Assembly: GCA_916700875.1 (NCBI GenBank) | Contig: CAKAKS010000038.1 | Location: 10,149,719 to 10,213,718, forward strand | Direction: 5' to 3' | DNA length: 64,000 nucleotides | Source of the DNA: Sebastes aleutianus | Lineage: Eukaryota; Chordata; Actinopteri; Perciformes; Sebastidae | Part shown: positions 9,495 through 21,314 of the stretch, piece after piece | Numbering within the stretch: position 1 is the first letter of the stretch | Layout: each line of letters starts with the position of its first letter | Notes under the pieces: generated by a model | Databases searched by the model: none | Seen by the model: only the letters and a program-made list of their open reading frames with translations | What the model was told of the DNA's origin: nothing | Program-made: the position numbers and the translations under genes

Positions 9495-12358
9495 TGAAAA
9501 AAAAGTCTAAACAATGTCTGAAAAAGGTAAAAAAAAAATGTCTAAAAAATATTGGAAAAAAAAAAGTCTGAAAAATGTCTAAAAGAAATCTGAAAATGTT
9601 TGAAAATAAAGTCTAAACAATGTCTGAAAAAGGTAAAAAAAAAAAAAGTCTGAAAAAATGTCCATAAAAAAAAAAGTTTGAAAATGCTGGAAAAAAAGAG
9701 TTTAAAAAATGTTGGAAAAAAATTTTTCTGAAAAATATCCATAAAAAAAAAATTTCCAAAAAATAAAGTTTGAAAAATTTGGGAAAAAAAGATTCTGAGA
9801 AATATCTAAAAAAAAAGTTTAAAAAATTTGGGGAAAAAAAAATGTCTGAAAAAATGTCCGTGAAAAAAATGTCTGAAAACAAAATTCTGAAAAATAAAGT
9901 TTGAAAAATGCTGGAAAAAATGTCTGAGAAATGTCTGAAAAAAAAGTTTAAAATTTTTTGGAGAAAACAAAGTCTGAAAAAATGATGGAAAAAAAAGTCT
10001 GAAAAATGTGTTGGAAAAAAAAATTCTGAAAAAATGTCAGTGAAAAAAAAGTCTAAACAATGTATGAAAAAGGTAAAAAAAAAAAAAAAAATTCTGAAAA
10101 ATAGAGTTTGAAAAATGCTGGAAAAAAGAGTCTAAAAAATGTTGGAAAAAATGTCCATAAAAAAAAAATTCTGAAAAATAAAGTTTGAAAAATGCTGGAA
10201 AAAAGACTCTGAGAAATATCTAAAAAAAAAGTTTAAAAAATTTTGGAAAAAAAAAAAAAGTCTGAAAAAATGTCCATAAAAAAAAAAGTTTGAAAAATGC
10301 TGGAAAAAAAAGAGTCTAAAAAATGTTGGAAAAAAAAAATTCTGAAAAATATCCATAAAAAAAAAATTCCGAAAAAATAAAGTTTGAAAAATGATGGAAA
10401 AAAAAAATGTCTGAAAAAATGTCCGTGAAAAAAAAGTTTGAAAAATGTCTGAAAAATGTCTGAAAAAAAATTCTGAAAAAATGTCCATAAAAAATAAATT
10501 CTGAAAAATAAAGTTTGAAAAATGCTGGAAAAAAGACTCTGAGAAATATCTAAAAAAAAAGTTTAAAAAATGTTGGAAAAAAAAAAAAGTCTGAAAAAAT
10601 GTCCATAAAAAAAAAAGTTTGAAAAATGCTGGAAAAAAAAGAGTCTAAAAAATGTTGGAAAAAAAAAATTCTGAAAAATATCCATAAAAAAAAAATTCCG
10701 AAAAAATAAAGTTTGAAAAATGATGGAAAAAAAAAATGTCTGAAAAAATGTCCGTGAAAAAAAAGTTTGAAAAATGTCTGAAAAATGTCTGAAAAAAAAG
10801 TCTGAAAAAATGTCCATAAAAAAAAAGTTTGAAAAATGCTGGAAAAAAAGAGTCTAAAAAATGTTGGAAAAAAAAAATTCTGAAAAATATCCATAAAAAA
10901 AAAAATTCCGAAAAATAAAGTTTGAAAAATGCTGGAAAAAAAGATTCTGAGAAATATCTAAAAAAAAGTTTAAAAAATTTTGGAAAAAAAAAATGTCTGA
11001 AAAAATGTCTGAAAACAAAATTCTGAAAAATAAAGTTTGAAAAATGCTGGAAAAATGTCTCTGAGAAATGTCTGAAAAAAAGTTTAAAATTTTTTGGAGA
11101 AAACAAAGTTTGAAAAATGATGGAAAAAAAAAAGTCTGAAAAAATGTCCGTGAAAAAAAAGTTTGAAAAATGTCTGAAAAATGTCTGAAAAAAAAGTCTG
11201 AAAAAATGTCCATAAAAAAAAAGTTTGAAAAATGCTGGAAGAAAAAAGAGTCTAAAAAATGTTGGAAAAAAAAAATTCTGAAAAATATCCATAAAAAAAA
11301 AAATTCCGAAAAATAAAGTTTGAAAAATGCTGGAAAAAAAGATTCTGAGAAATATCTAAAAAAAAGTTTAAAAAATTTTGGAAAAAAAAAATGTCTGAAA
11401 AATGTCTGAAAACAAAATTCTGAAAAATAAAGTTTGAAAAATGCTGGAAAAATGTCTCTGAGAAATGTCTGAAAAAAAGTTTAAAATTTTTTGGAGAAAA
11501 CAAAGTCTGAAAAAATGTTGGAAAAAAAAAATTCTGAAAAATATCCATAAAAAAAAAATTCCGAAAAAATAAAGTTTGAAAAATGATGGAGAAAAAAAAA
11601 TGTCTGAAAAAATGTCCGTGAAAGAAATGTCTGAAAAATGTCTGAAAACAAAATTCTGAAAAATAAAGTTTGAAAAATGCTGGAAAAATGTCTCTGAGAA
11701 ATGTCTGAAAAAAAAGTTTAAAATTTTTTGGAGAAAACAAAGTCTGAAAAAATGTTGGAAAAAAAAAATTCTGAAAAATATCCATAAAAAAAAAATTCCG
11801 AAAAAATAAAGTTTGAAAAATGATGGAGAAAAAAAAATGTCTGAAAAAATGTCCGTGAAAAAAAAGTTTGAAAAATGTCTGAAAAATGTCTGAAAAAAAA
11901 TTCTGAAAAAATGTCCATAAAAAAAAAAGTTTGAAAAATGCTGGAAAAAAAGAGTCTAAAAAATGTTGGAAAAAAAAAATTCTGAAAAATATCCATAAAA
12001 AAAAAAATTCTGAAAAATAAAGTTTGAAAAATACTGGAAAAAAGACTGAGAAATATCTAAAAAAAAAGTTTAAAAAAATTTTGAAAAAAAAAATGTCTGA
12101 AAAAATGTCCGTGAAAAAAAAGTTTGAAAAATAATGGAAAAAAAAAGTCTGAAAAATGTTGGGAAAAAAAAGTCTGAAAAAATGTCCATCAAAAAACAAA
12201 GTCTGAAAAAAGTCGGAATAATGTCTAAAAAAAAGTTGGAAAAAAGTTGGAAAATAAAGTCGAAACAATGTCTGAAAAAGGTAAAAAAAAAAAAAAATGT
12301 CTGAAAATGTCCCAAAAAAAATTCTGAAAAATGTCTGAAAATAATTCTGAAAAATATT
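9495..12358. repeat. A-rich compound minisatellite with higher-order structure
   Basis: About 2.86 kb is built from a small vocabulary: GTCTGAAAAAATGTCC, GTTTGAAAAATGCTGG, AGTCTAAAAAATGTTGG, ATTCTGAAAAATATCC, all separated by A-runs. Longer blocks repeat. GAGAAATGTCTGAAAAAAA plus AGTTTAAAATTTTTTGGAG recurs near 9925, 11060, 11458 and 11697. A block starting GCTGGAAAAAAGACTCTGAG recurs at about 10193 and 10523. The plus strand is strongly purine-rich. Phe-rich ORFs on the minus strand (up to 375 codons) follow from the repeat being low in stop codons and are not genes. Confidence 0.95.
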
Positions 12359-12548
12359 GACCAACGTGATATTGCACATGTCCGTAACAGTAGATTTACA
12401 TTATCATTACATTGAGATGTCAGACTTCAGGAGGTTGGGCAGTTGGGAAAAAGCTGTTTTTAAGTCTGTTTGTGCGTGTGTGGTTTCATATCCTGTCACC
12501 TTTATTCATGAGATAACAGGGTCTGATCTTGGCAAAATTTAATATAGG
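12359..12548 (+). mobile_element. Retroelement 3'-tail, right part
   Basis: GATATTGCACATGTCCGTAA is followed by GGGAAAAAGCTGTTTTTAAG and TCTGTTTGTGCGTGTG, a module common at the ends of fish retroelement copies. The related element at 26.94-27.29 kb has TATACAGTAT and GATATTGCACA landmarks in the same order, only about 55 bp apart. Confidence 0.6.
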
Positions 12549-13548
12549 GATGCATAAAAGTAGACGCATTTTATGACAGAAAACATATGTTATCAATTTT
12601 TTGATAACTGATTCTCCCAAATGAATGAATGTATGAATAAGTGAATAAACAGAAAGACAAACAAACATCTACAGGTCTCTACAGCACAGGGAGCCCAACA
12701 GCAGTTATCATAGTTTCTATAAAGGGAGATTGCTTTCAGGGGGAATCACAGATTAATGAAACTACACCCATTGTCATAGCAACAGGGACAGCGGTGTCCA
12801 GTGTTATCCTTTCATCAGGGCCATTCTCCTCTTCCTCTTCTCATCCCTGAGCTGCTGTCGTCCTCTGTGTGTTCCCAGTCTGAGGTCAGCCAGCGGTGAA
12901 TGCTGCTGGCCCTGGATGCTATGTCTAATTTGCATTCAAAAGTGCTTTTATATTTACTTTCTTTGCATAAAATACCCGATGAGGTTAATCCCACGTTGCT
13001 GTAACTCTATATGGGTACAGTAGCTGCACGGTGCCACAGGGAGGAATGTTTGAGACAACCCGCGCTGATAACATCATGACTCCTTTTGTTGGTTGAATGC
13101 ACTGCATCATGTTTCCAGAATCATCCCTTCTGATCCAGACCTGGTGAAATATTCCTGGCAGTGTGTGAGCGCATGTGTGGGAGAGAGAAAGAACAGAACG
13201 AGAGTCTATAACATAAAGGAAATTAAGTTTGCACTGAGAGGCTCTGCCAATACGTTTTATTCCCCTCGGGGTGCTATTATCAGTAGGCCTGAAGGGAATT
13301 TCTTTTAAAATGTATTCATTTATTCTAACCTACTTTACTTTAATCTATTTATTTAGATGGTTTCTTTGGTGTTATACTCCTGGCAGCATTGTATTTCAAG
13401 TAACTGAGTTTGTTCAATAAAAAATAAATAAAAAATGCAACAAAAAAATGGCAAGTTTCAGTTGGACATTGTGTTGCCCCTATTGGTACAGTTCCTTAGC
13501 ATTTGAAGTTTAAAGGTGCAACGTGTAAGATCTTGCCAGAATGTTAGT
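12549..13548. other. Intergenic, nothing recognised
   Basis: Unremarkable sequence between the retroelement tail and a MITE. ORFs are short and lack splice-consistent context. The interval is upstream of crabp2, so distal regulatory elements are possible but not visible. Confidence 0.4.
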
Positions 13549-14067
13549 TTAAAGGTCCCATATGGTAAAAAGTGAGATTTTCATGTCTTTTATATTATAA
13601 AGCAGGTTTAAGTGATATAAATAAATACTGTGAAAGTATCAAAACCCTGAATCCACAGAAAAATAAACACAGCCCATATTCAGAAACTGTGCATTTGAAA
13701 CAAGCTGTCAGGATCTCTGTACATTTGTGATGTCACAAATCTACAATATTTAGACAATTTCATAGTTTTAAACATAAACATTTTAATGTGTCCCAGTTTA
13801 TTTCCTGTTGCAGTGTATGTGAGTGACATCAGCTGACAGGATGTAAACATGGACCCAAGCTGATTCCTGGCAACGCAATTCTGTTGTCATTCCGTTGAAA
13901 TGCACTAAAACGGAGCGTTTCTGACAGAGCGTGAATACAGGTATATTCAGACAGACATGATGAGAAAAATAATGTGTTGATGGAACATTAAAGCATGTAA
14001 ACATGTTCTAATAGAAACCCAGAATACAAGCATGAACCTGAAAATGAGCATAATATGGGACCTTTAA
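13549..14067. mobile_element. TTAA-bounded MITE, family B (TTAAAGGTCCCATAT ends)
   Basis: Perfect 15-bp terminal inverted repeats: TTAAAGGTCCCATAT at 13549 and its reverse complement ending at 14067. A second, 5'-truncated copy lies at 26423-26886. No coding sequence. Confidence 0.85.
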
Positions 14068-14753
14068 AGGCACGGTCACACGTGTGAAATTAACATTCGC
14101 CATTCACTGCAAACAAAGGGGGGAAAAAACATTCAGTTCCGTTTGTGAAGCAAATGTGCATCTTCGGATTCGCGTGGAGTTGACCTTTGGTGAACTTTCA
14201 GGAGAATATTGCCTCGGCAGGCGGTGGTCACTCGCCTGTATTTGTGTATCTGTGATCGTGCCTTTAAACATTAAAAAAATTAACTAACATTATCAATAGA
14301 ATGTGAAGAGGTTACAGTGTCGACGTTATGTCAACCTTAGTCAGCTCGATTTTTTTTTTTACAGTAACACAATACAAAAACATAATGTTGGTCATTCTTT
14401 ACATACAAAGCAGTTGTACAATCCTGAATTTGCAATTGCGTTGATGGTGCTACATTATAATTAATGCATCATATAAAGAAACAAACTACCTAAATATAAG
14501 AATTGGAGAATTTGAGGCATTAGTAGGATGTGTTCTTGTATACACTGACTGTTTACCTCACTGAGGAGGTAAACAGAGTCTTATGTCTCTATTTGTTTAC
14601 AAAAAATAACATGTAGCCCTAAAGACATGTAACCCGGCCCTGCACAGTTCAGATAAAGACAGGATCAGATGTGTTGGGTAAATTAAACTGTGTCTATGTG
14701 CTCTTTGATTGTACTGAATAAAATAAACTGTTGTGTCTCCTCTCTCTTAAATT

Positions 14754-15048
14754 ATTGTTGTTGTTGTTGTTATTATTATTATTATTATTATTTTTTGTAT
14801 TTAATTTAATTTTATTTAATTTAATTTAATTTTATTTTATTTTATTTAATTTAATTTAATTCAATTCAATTTTATTTTATTTTGTTTTGTTTTATCTTAT
14901 TTTATTTTATTTTACATAAAATACAAAGTGACTAGGAGACAGGTGTGATGGACAGACATACAGACAATAACATAAAGCAGTTGCGATGATGTATGTGATG
15001 ATATGATAAGAGTAGAGATTAGATCGGGTTAAGTAGGGTACGTTTGGG

Positions 15049-15080
<32 letters not shown>
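14754..15080. repeat. AT-rich simple repeats followed by (TG)n
   Basis: (TTG)n/(TTA)n at 14754-14792, TTTAA/TTTTA pentamer repeats at about 14800-14912 and (TG) dinucleotides at about 15052-15080. Upstream of crabp2. Confidence 0.9.
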
Positions 15081-15081
<1 letters not shown>

Positions 15082-15456
15082 ATGTTTGGATGTCTGTATC
15101 CAAACTCTTAAATCTTCTCTTAAATTATAATTGTAGAGATAAAGTGCTGATGGCACCTTCCTGGACGGATGCCTCCAGCTGTGAGTCTTATCTTTTTGCT
15201 CTTTCATTACCAGCTTTACAATCTCCCGCTCTGGAGCTGAACACGTTAACACTGATATCTGATTTCACATTCCACATCTTGGCAAACTTAACACATGGAT
15301 AGGCTGTAGTTTTTTTTTTTTTAAATAAAAAATGTAATCTATTTTTCATTTCATTGCTCAGTTATTTAGGCTACCTATCACTTATTTTCTGGACTTCTTG
15401 TCAAATAATTTGGTTTAAGGTGACACCAACCTGAAAATAAAAATAAAAATTAACAC

Positions 15457-16272
15457 TTAAAGCAGCAGTAGGCACAATCTGTTTGGCATCATTGGGCAAA
15501 AAATCCATAATAACCTTTCAGCACATTGTAATACAACTGTTCTGAGAGAAAACTAGACTTCTGCACCTCCTCATGGCTCTGTTTTCAGGCTTTAAAAAAT
15601 CTAGCCCGTGACGGGAGACTTTGGCCAAACACAGGTCATTTCAGAGAAAGAGAGCGTTCCTATTGGCTGTTCATTCAACGGAGGCAGCTGTCAATCTCTC
15701 GCAAACTCCGATCAAACGGTCAAACTAGGCAGCGCTGATCAAATATGAATCAATATTCTGTTACTGTAATGCCTATTAAAAATGTTTTCAGAAACATCTT
15801 CTAGTGTACTGTTTAGCTGTAAAATGAGAAAGTCGGCTCCGGCTGATGGGCGGTGCTTGGTATTTCCTCAACTGTTCTCAACATGGCTGCCAGGTCACAA
15901 ACGTTCTCATTTTACAGCTAAACAGTACACTACAAGATGATTCTGAAAACATTTGAGGCAAGAAATAGGCATTACAGTAACAGAATATTGATTCATATTT
16001 GATCAGCGCTGCCTAGTTTGACCGTTTGATCGGAGTTTGCGAGTGATTGACAGCTGCTCAGAGACGGCACGGTTCCAGCTCGGCTCTGATTGGTTGTTTT
16101 CCTCCAAGCTGTGAAATCTTGCAGATACCATTAAGAGCACTGGAGGACACAGAGGCTCATGATTTCTTTCAGATTACCTGTCTCATGCACTACTGTCAGG
16201 ATATAGTGACGGTTTTATAATTATAACTTTATTAAATCATGTTTGCACCACTTCTGCCTACTGCTGCTTTAA
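15457..16272. mobile_element. Foldback MITE, family A, full length, 330 bp upstream of crabp2
   Basis: It has perfect 18-bp ends (TTAAAGCAGCAGTAGGCA at 15457, inverted at 16255-16272) beginning with TTAA. Internally, the segment around 15730-15835 (GATCAAATATGAATCAATAT ... TTTAGCTGTAAAATGAGAA) is repeated in inverted orientation at about 15905-16005, making a long hairpin. Related copies are at 19601, 34318 and 52698. Confidence 0.85.
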
Positions 16273-16399
16273 TATCCGAGCAACATCAAAGGACTTACTG
16301 GAAGTGCATTTTCCAGCTTGTATCCAAATCTTTCACCATGCTGACAGAGGTGGAGGCTGCAGTCAGAGAGACTCAGAGGGGGAAAGTCCCTCCCTGTGT

Positions 16400-16605
16400 T
16401 GGACCTCTGTATGGACCTCTGTATTGGCTGCAGCAGCATCCAGCCAGGCGAGCTGATAGCCAATCAACGGAGGCGCAGCTGCAGGCAGCGGAGCCTTCTT
16501 CTCAAACCGGTTAACGGAGCAGGACAGACAGACAGACAGACAACGAACCGGAGGGGCTGCAGACAGAACCGACTTCTAATCTGCAAAAAAAAAAAAAAAA
16601 AAAGC
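16400..16605 (+). promoter_or_regulatory. crabp2: Putative crabp2 core promoter and 5' UTR
   Basis: A CCAAT box (AGCCAATCAACGG, about 16459-16471) and GC-richer sequence precede the start codon. No TATA box is evident. An uninterrupted run of 19 A (16585-16603) ends 2 bp before the ATG. I did not find a convincing retinoic-acid response element. The start site is not determined. Confidence 0.45.
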
Positions 16606-17404
16606 ATGGAAATGGAGAAGAAAACCACAGATTTCTCAGGAAAATGGAAAATGAAGTCTTCGGAAAATTTTGAGGATCTTTTGAGAGCTCTGGGTGAGTA
16701 ATGCATTTAATGCACAAATAGATTATTTTTATTTAATTTGTTTAGAAAAATAATGCACAATAAAGTTGTTTAGCTGTCCTAAAAAGTTTTCCAACACCAG
16801 ACAGTTTTGCATTATTTATTTCCATTTTCTATTAAAATGCTTTACATGCAAAATTCAAACTTTGATGCCAGTTTAGAGTCAAGCAGCATGTTGTTAGCTG
16901 GTTTATCATCAACCATTCACCTCTATTGTTGAAATGCAAAAGGGAAAGGGAAGCATCTTCTGCACAAAGACCTGTCAATCACTTGTCAGTGGCATTATCT
17001 ACTGGAAATCCACTTGGCTTAGAGGTCAACTGGAGAACCAAAGTGGTTTGAAGTGGCTCTCTGTGGTTAAGTTGGTTTGCTCCTGCCCTGCTAACCTATG
17101 TTCAGGGGAATATTGGTCTTGTTGAGCTTTATGAGACAGTATGTTATAAGAAGAAGCAGGAGAGAGAGAGAAAGGTCAGACGAGGGCCAGCCAGTGGCAT
17201 CCATTAAAAATCTGAAGACAAATAGCCTGTGGAGGAATGTTAGATTAGACTCATCTGAAGCGGGGTCCTCCTCATGCGGTTGTAATTAGAGCCAGTGTAA
17301 ACGGAACTAAGCCTTGACATGGGCCCCAGCAGCCAGCCGGATCTGAGACTGACTTTCCTTCACTGCATGCCCCGGGCCTCCCGGACCCAATCTAGGGCTG
17401 CATA

Positions 17405-17450
<46 letters not shown>

Positions 17451-20400
17451 TGTTGCCTCCTTTAGTACCACTCCTTGAGCAAATATGGTCTGAACTGAAT
17501 CAGATCGTGGGGTAGTTTTGATCTTTCTGAAGACAGTCCAGTTCACATGAATTATGGCAGAAACTAAAGGGCCACAGGTGGTTAACAGTTGTTTTACATT
17601 TATAAAACATCACATCTCTACTGACCCGGCACCTATATATGAATAATAGAATGGGCCTACCAGGCCATGGGCCCAAGGGGTTAGGAGGCACCAGGGCCAG
17701 AGCTGCTGTTTGAAGCGACCGTTACCATTTCTTGTTGGAAAGTCAATCAAAAGACTACAAAGAGAAATAAAAGACGCAAGACAATCACAAAGAGATGCAA
17801 AACTACAACAGACACACTTTACGAGTACAAAGAGATGCAAAACTACAACAGACACACTTTACGAGTACAAAGAGATGCAAAACTACAACAAATGGACACA
17901 AAACTACCACAGAGACACAAAACTACAACAAAGAGATGCCGGACAACCACATAGGGATGCAAAACTACAACAAAGAGACACATAACGAGTATGAGGACAC
18001 ACAAAATGACCACAAAAGATGCAAAACTACCACAAAGCGATGCAAAACACAAAACAATCACAAAGAGGCACAAAACTACAACAAAGAGACACATAACGAG
18101 TACGAAGATACACATAACAACCACAAAAGATGCAAAACTAGCACAAAGTGATTCCAAGCACAAAACGACCACAAACAACCACACAAACACGCAGAAAAAC
18201 ACAGATACGCAAAACAACCACAAAGAGATGCAAAACAACCACAAAAACACGCAGAAAAACCACAAAGAATTGCAAAACTATTACAGAGACTTATAACCAC
18301 AAAAAGATGCAAAACTCGAAATTGACAACAAAGAGATGAAACAACTACAAAGACACGTAAAAGACTACAAAGAGATGCAAAACAACTACAAATGTGCGTC
18401 TCTTTCTCTAATGCTCGAACTATGGGCGTTAACAAGCACCAGACCAGCTTCAGTGGAGTTTTGAGTTGAGTGGTAATAATGATAATGGCTCAATTTAAAA
18501 TTTCGGGATGAACTATGTCTTTAACAATGTCACAGTAATTAGTGGTTAAATAGACCATACCAGTGGTTTTGCATGCTGTAACCCATTAAGTACAAATCCT
18601 GAAGGCAAGCATTTTCTGGAGCATGCCATACATTCTTAGATTCATTTCCTCGGTTTTAGTTCATTCAGTAAAAAAAAAGACAGCATGCAGAGACTTGAGA
18701 CTAAGAAATTAATCACAATGAACATTTCACAGCCGTATTATTCTTTTCATCAAAGTGATGTCATTATGGCATGGCAATGCAGCACCACAGACTGTTTTGA
18801 AAACATTTAGACTGCCAAAAAGCGTTAATAACCTTTGTAGTGGGAAATCAAACTAAGAAGACAAATAATAAGCAAAGATGGATGACATCGTTTCAAAGAG
18901 TGTAAAGCAAGAAAACATTCCCAGCTTGCAGCTGCATTATCACACAGCGATAATGTGACATTGTCAAAAAAGGTGCTGAAAGATTGACTTTGATGGATTA
19001 CCTAAAGATTGATTTTGCTCCTTATATACATTCCACTCATCAAAAACCAACACAGGTGATGCTGTCACCTCAGCTGCCAGTTTAATATCAGCCCTGTTTG
19101 TGTGTGAACAGGTGTGAATGTGTTCCTGAGGAAGATCGCAGTGAGAGCGGCCTCCAGCCCGGCGGTGGAAATCACCCAGCAGGACGAGAGCCTGTCCATC
19201 AAGACGTCCACCAGCGTCCGCACCACCCATGTCTCCTTCACCGTGGGTCAGTCCTTCAACGAGAGCACGGTGGACGGACGTCCCTGCACGGTACACATCC
19301 CATATAACATTCCTGTATAATGTCGATGCATGCATACCAGATTTAGGCCAAGGACACAGCACTACTAGCCAGAGTTATACGCACAGAAGACACATATGGA
19401 AATGATTTCAGTCCAGCTCCAGAGTCAGTCCTGGTGATAACACATGGATCTGTTCTTCATCTCTTCATGCTGAGTGAGTGGTGAAGGACATCATTCCTGA
19501 CAGGCCGTAAAAAATCATTTTAACATGCAGCGATTGGCACACTGAGCTCCAGTTATGATGAAACCCAAACTTTTCCATAACTTTATAGAGTCCAAAGCAC
19601 TTAAAGCTGCAGTTGGTAACCTCGAGCAAATATGATAAAAAGTTATTTGTATAAAACTGTCACTATATCCTGACAGACAGTAGTGCATGAGACAGATAAT
19701 CTGATTTCTCTGCCTCCTTTTAGTGCTCTTAATGGCATTTGCTACAGCAGCTGTCAATCACTGCTCATGAAACTCGCAAACTCAATCAATATGAATGAAG
19801 ATTCTGTTACTGTAATGCCTATTTACACTAAAACTAATACACTAAAATATGTTTCTGAAAACATTTGAGGTGAGAAATAGGCATTACAGTAACAGCATCT
19901 TGATTCATATTCGATTAGCGCTGCCTTGTTTGACAGTTTGATCGGAGTTCAGAAGTTTCACGAGCAGTGATTGACAGCTGTTGTAGAGACTGCTCGGCTC
20001 TGATTGGTTGTTTTCCTTTGGGCGTGGTGAATCTTGCAAATGCCATTAGGAGCACTAGGAGGACACAGAGGAACATGATTTTTTCTGTCTCATGCACTAC
20101 TGTCAGGATATAGTGACAGTTTCATAAAAATAGCTTTTTATCGTATTTGGTCAAAGTTACCGACTGCAGCTTCAAATAATTAATATTCTTCTTCTTATGA
20201 ATCCCTGCAGAGTCTTCCTAAGTGGGAAACAGACAGCAAGATCAGCTGTGAACAGACTTTACAGAAAGGCGATGGGCCCAAAACGGCGTGGACCAGAGAG
20301 CTGACCAACGATGGAGAACTGATACTGGTAATTATTTAGTGTACAGCACCAATTCACAAAGGGCTTGGTTGAGAATTTTTTTACTAATGCTTTATATAGA

Positions 20401-21314
20401 TCATTTATAAGCCATAAATAAGAACCCCTTTTAGTTTGCCAGGTGGTAAAATAGGTAAAGGAGCTGGGAGCTGCTTAAAGCAGTGGTTCCCAACCTGGGG
20501 TCTGGGCCCCCCTTAGGGGGGCGCCAAAGATCACAGGGGCGACGCCAGGATTTGTCTTCTCTGAGGTGGTCAAAATAGATTTGCTCACGTATAACTAAAA
20601 TCATAATAGCACACTTACTGGATAATTTATATAAAAGTATGTGTGTTTAAAAAGCTATATTTCTTTGCTGCTTCGTAGGCCACATTCTGTTTGAACCCGG
20701 TGTTTTGCACAGCTGCAGATAAAGATCAGGCGACACTAACATGATTAGTATTATACTATTAGTAGAATTAGATTCCAGTGGTGGTTTATTTGTGACTCGT
20801 GTTATCCAAACATTTACAATAACTCCAGAGCGTTGAAAGTCCAAAAGTCAAAATTTATAGAAAAAAGATAGATGTAATAATTTCAAGAATTCACAACATT
20901 TTTAACTAACAAAATATTCTGCTTCAATCCGTATTTGTTGGCGTTTAGCCTTTCAAAAACAACATTTTCATTTGCTCTCTCGCACACAAAGGGAGGCATG
21001 CACCTGTATTAACGGGGCGGTCTAGCAGCAATTTAACAACACCATAAATTAGATTTATTTAACTACAATAATTAAAAAAAAATCTCTCAGATACAAGTAG
21101 GGAGGGCTTCAAGGAAAATAGGTTTGAAACCACAGGCTTAAAGGATACAACAAGGGAGTTTTCCTGCTTTTTTTTCATTAATTACAACCTTTATAACGTG
21201 TGTCTTATTAGAAAGGGGTGGTAAAAGTTAAAACTCTGTCCTTTTGTTGCTGTTTTCTTTCAGACAATGACTGCAGGGGACGTCGTCTGCACCAGAGTTT
21301 ATGAGAGGGAATGA
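16606..21314 (+). CDS. crabp2: Cellular retinoic acid-binding protein 2
   Basis: Exons are 16606-16693, 19112-19290, 20211-20327 and 21264-21314 (88+179+117+51 nt), with GT-AG junctions in agreeing phase and the four-exon structure typical of the intracellular lipid-binding protein family. The product is 144 aa against 138 in human, and the difference is a six-residue longer N-terminus (MEMEKKTTDFSGKW). Conserved parts include VNVFLRKIAV, AVEITQ, STSVRTT, TVDGRPC, WTRELTNDGELIL and CTRVYERE. The retinoate-binding triad is present (R118, R139, Y141, equivalent to human R112, R133, Y135 counting Met). The basic trio forming the ligand-induced nuclear localisation surface in CRABP2 is kept as R27, R36, K37. 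It delivers retinoic acid to nuclear receptors. Fish a/b paralogue status cannot be decided here. Confidence 0.97.
17406..17447. repeat. (TG)n microsatellite in crabp2 intron 1
   Basis: An uninterrupted TG dinucleotide run. Confidence 0.97.
17755..18395. repeat. CAAAGAGATGCAAAACTACA-type minisatellite in crabp2 intron 1
   Basis: Irregular tandem units built on ACAAAGAGATGCAAAACTAC with ACACATAACGAGTA variants. A perfect unit of about 40 bp, including CACACTTTACGAGTA, is repeated near 17789 and 17829. The plus strand is almost free of T in places, which creates long Thr/Lys/Asn/Gln-rich spurious ORFs. Confidence 0.9.
19601..20174. mobile_element. Foldback MITE, family A, in crabp2 intron 2
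   Basis: TTAAAGCTGCAGTTGGTAAC at 19601 and the inverted end finishing at about 20174, where TTAA has decayed to TTCA. Inverted internal arms around ATTCTGTTACTGTAATGCC. It ends about 36 bp before crabp2 exon 3. Confidence 0.8.
20481..21135. mobile_element. Non-autonomous hAT element with perfect 8-bp target duplication, crabp2 intron 3
   Basis: The left end is CAGTGGTTCCCAACCTGGGG and the right end GGTTTGAAACCACAG. They are inverted with a few mismatches. The 8-mer GCTTAAAG flanks both sides exactly (20473-20480 and 21136-21143). The interior has no transposase. Confidence 0.85.

Noticed and set aside
9542..12379. Several minus-strand ORFs up to 375 codons encoding Phe-rich proteins
   Set aside because: They follow the A-rich minisatellite exactly, change with repeat units, and have no start context, splice signals or family resemblance.
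16408..16425. Repeated GGACCTCTGTAT as a possible retinoic acid response element
   Set aside because: The half-sites differ from AGGTCA and are spaced by 6, not 1, 2 or 5, so it does not fit a known receptor element.
16396..16605. In-frame upstream ATG that would extend Crabp2 by 70 residues
   Set aside because: It would read a Lys run through the A19 tract, has no family counterpart, and the family N-terminus begins at the later ATG.
17710..18435. Overlapping ORFs on both strands, Thr/Lys/Asn-rich or Cys/Val/Phe-rich
   Set aside because: They coincide with the CAAAGAGATGCAAAACTACA minisatellite in crabp2 intron 1.
19098..19307. Alternative-frame ORF over crabp2 exon 2
   Set aside because: Shadow of the true frame, which splices correctly and matches the family.
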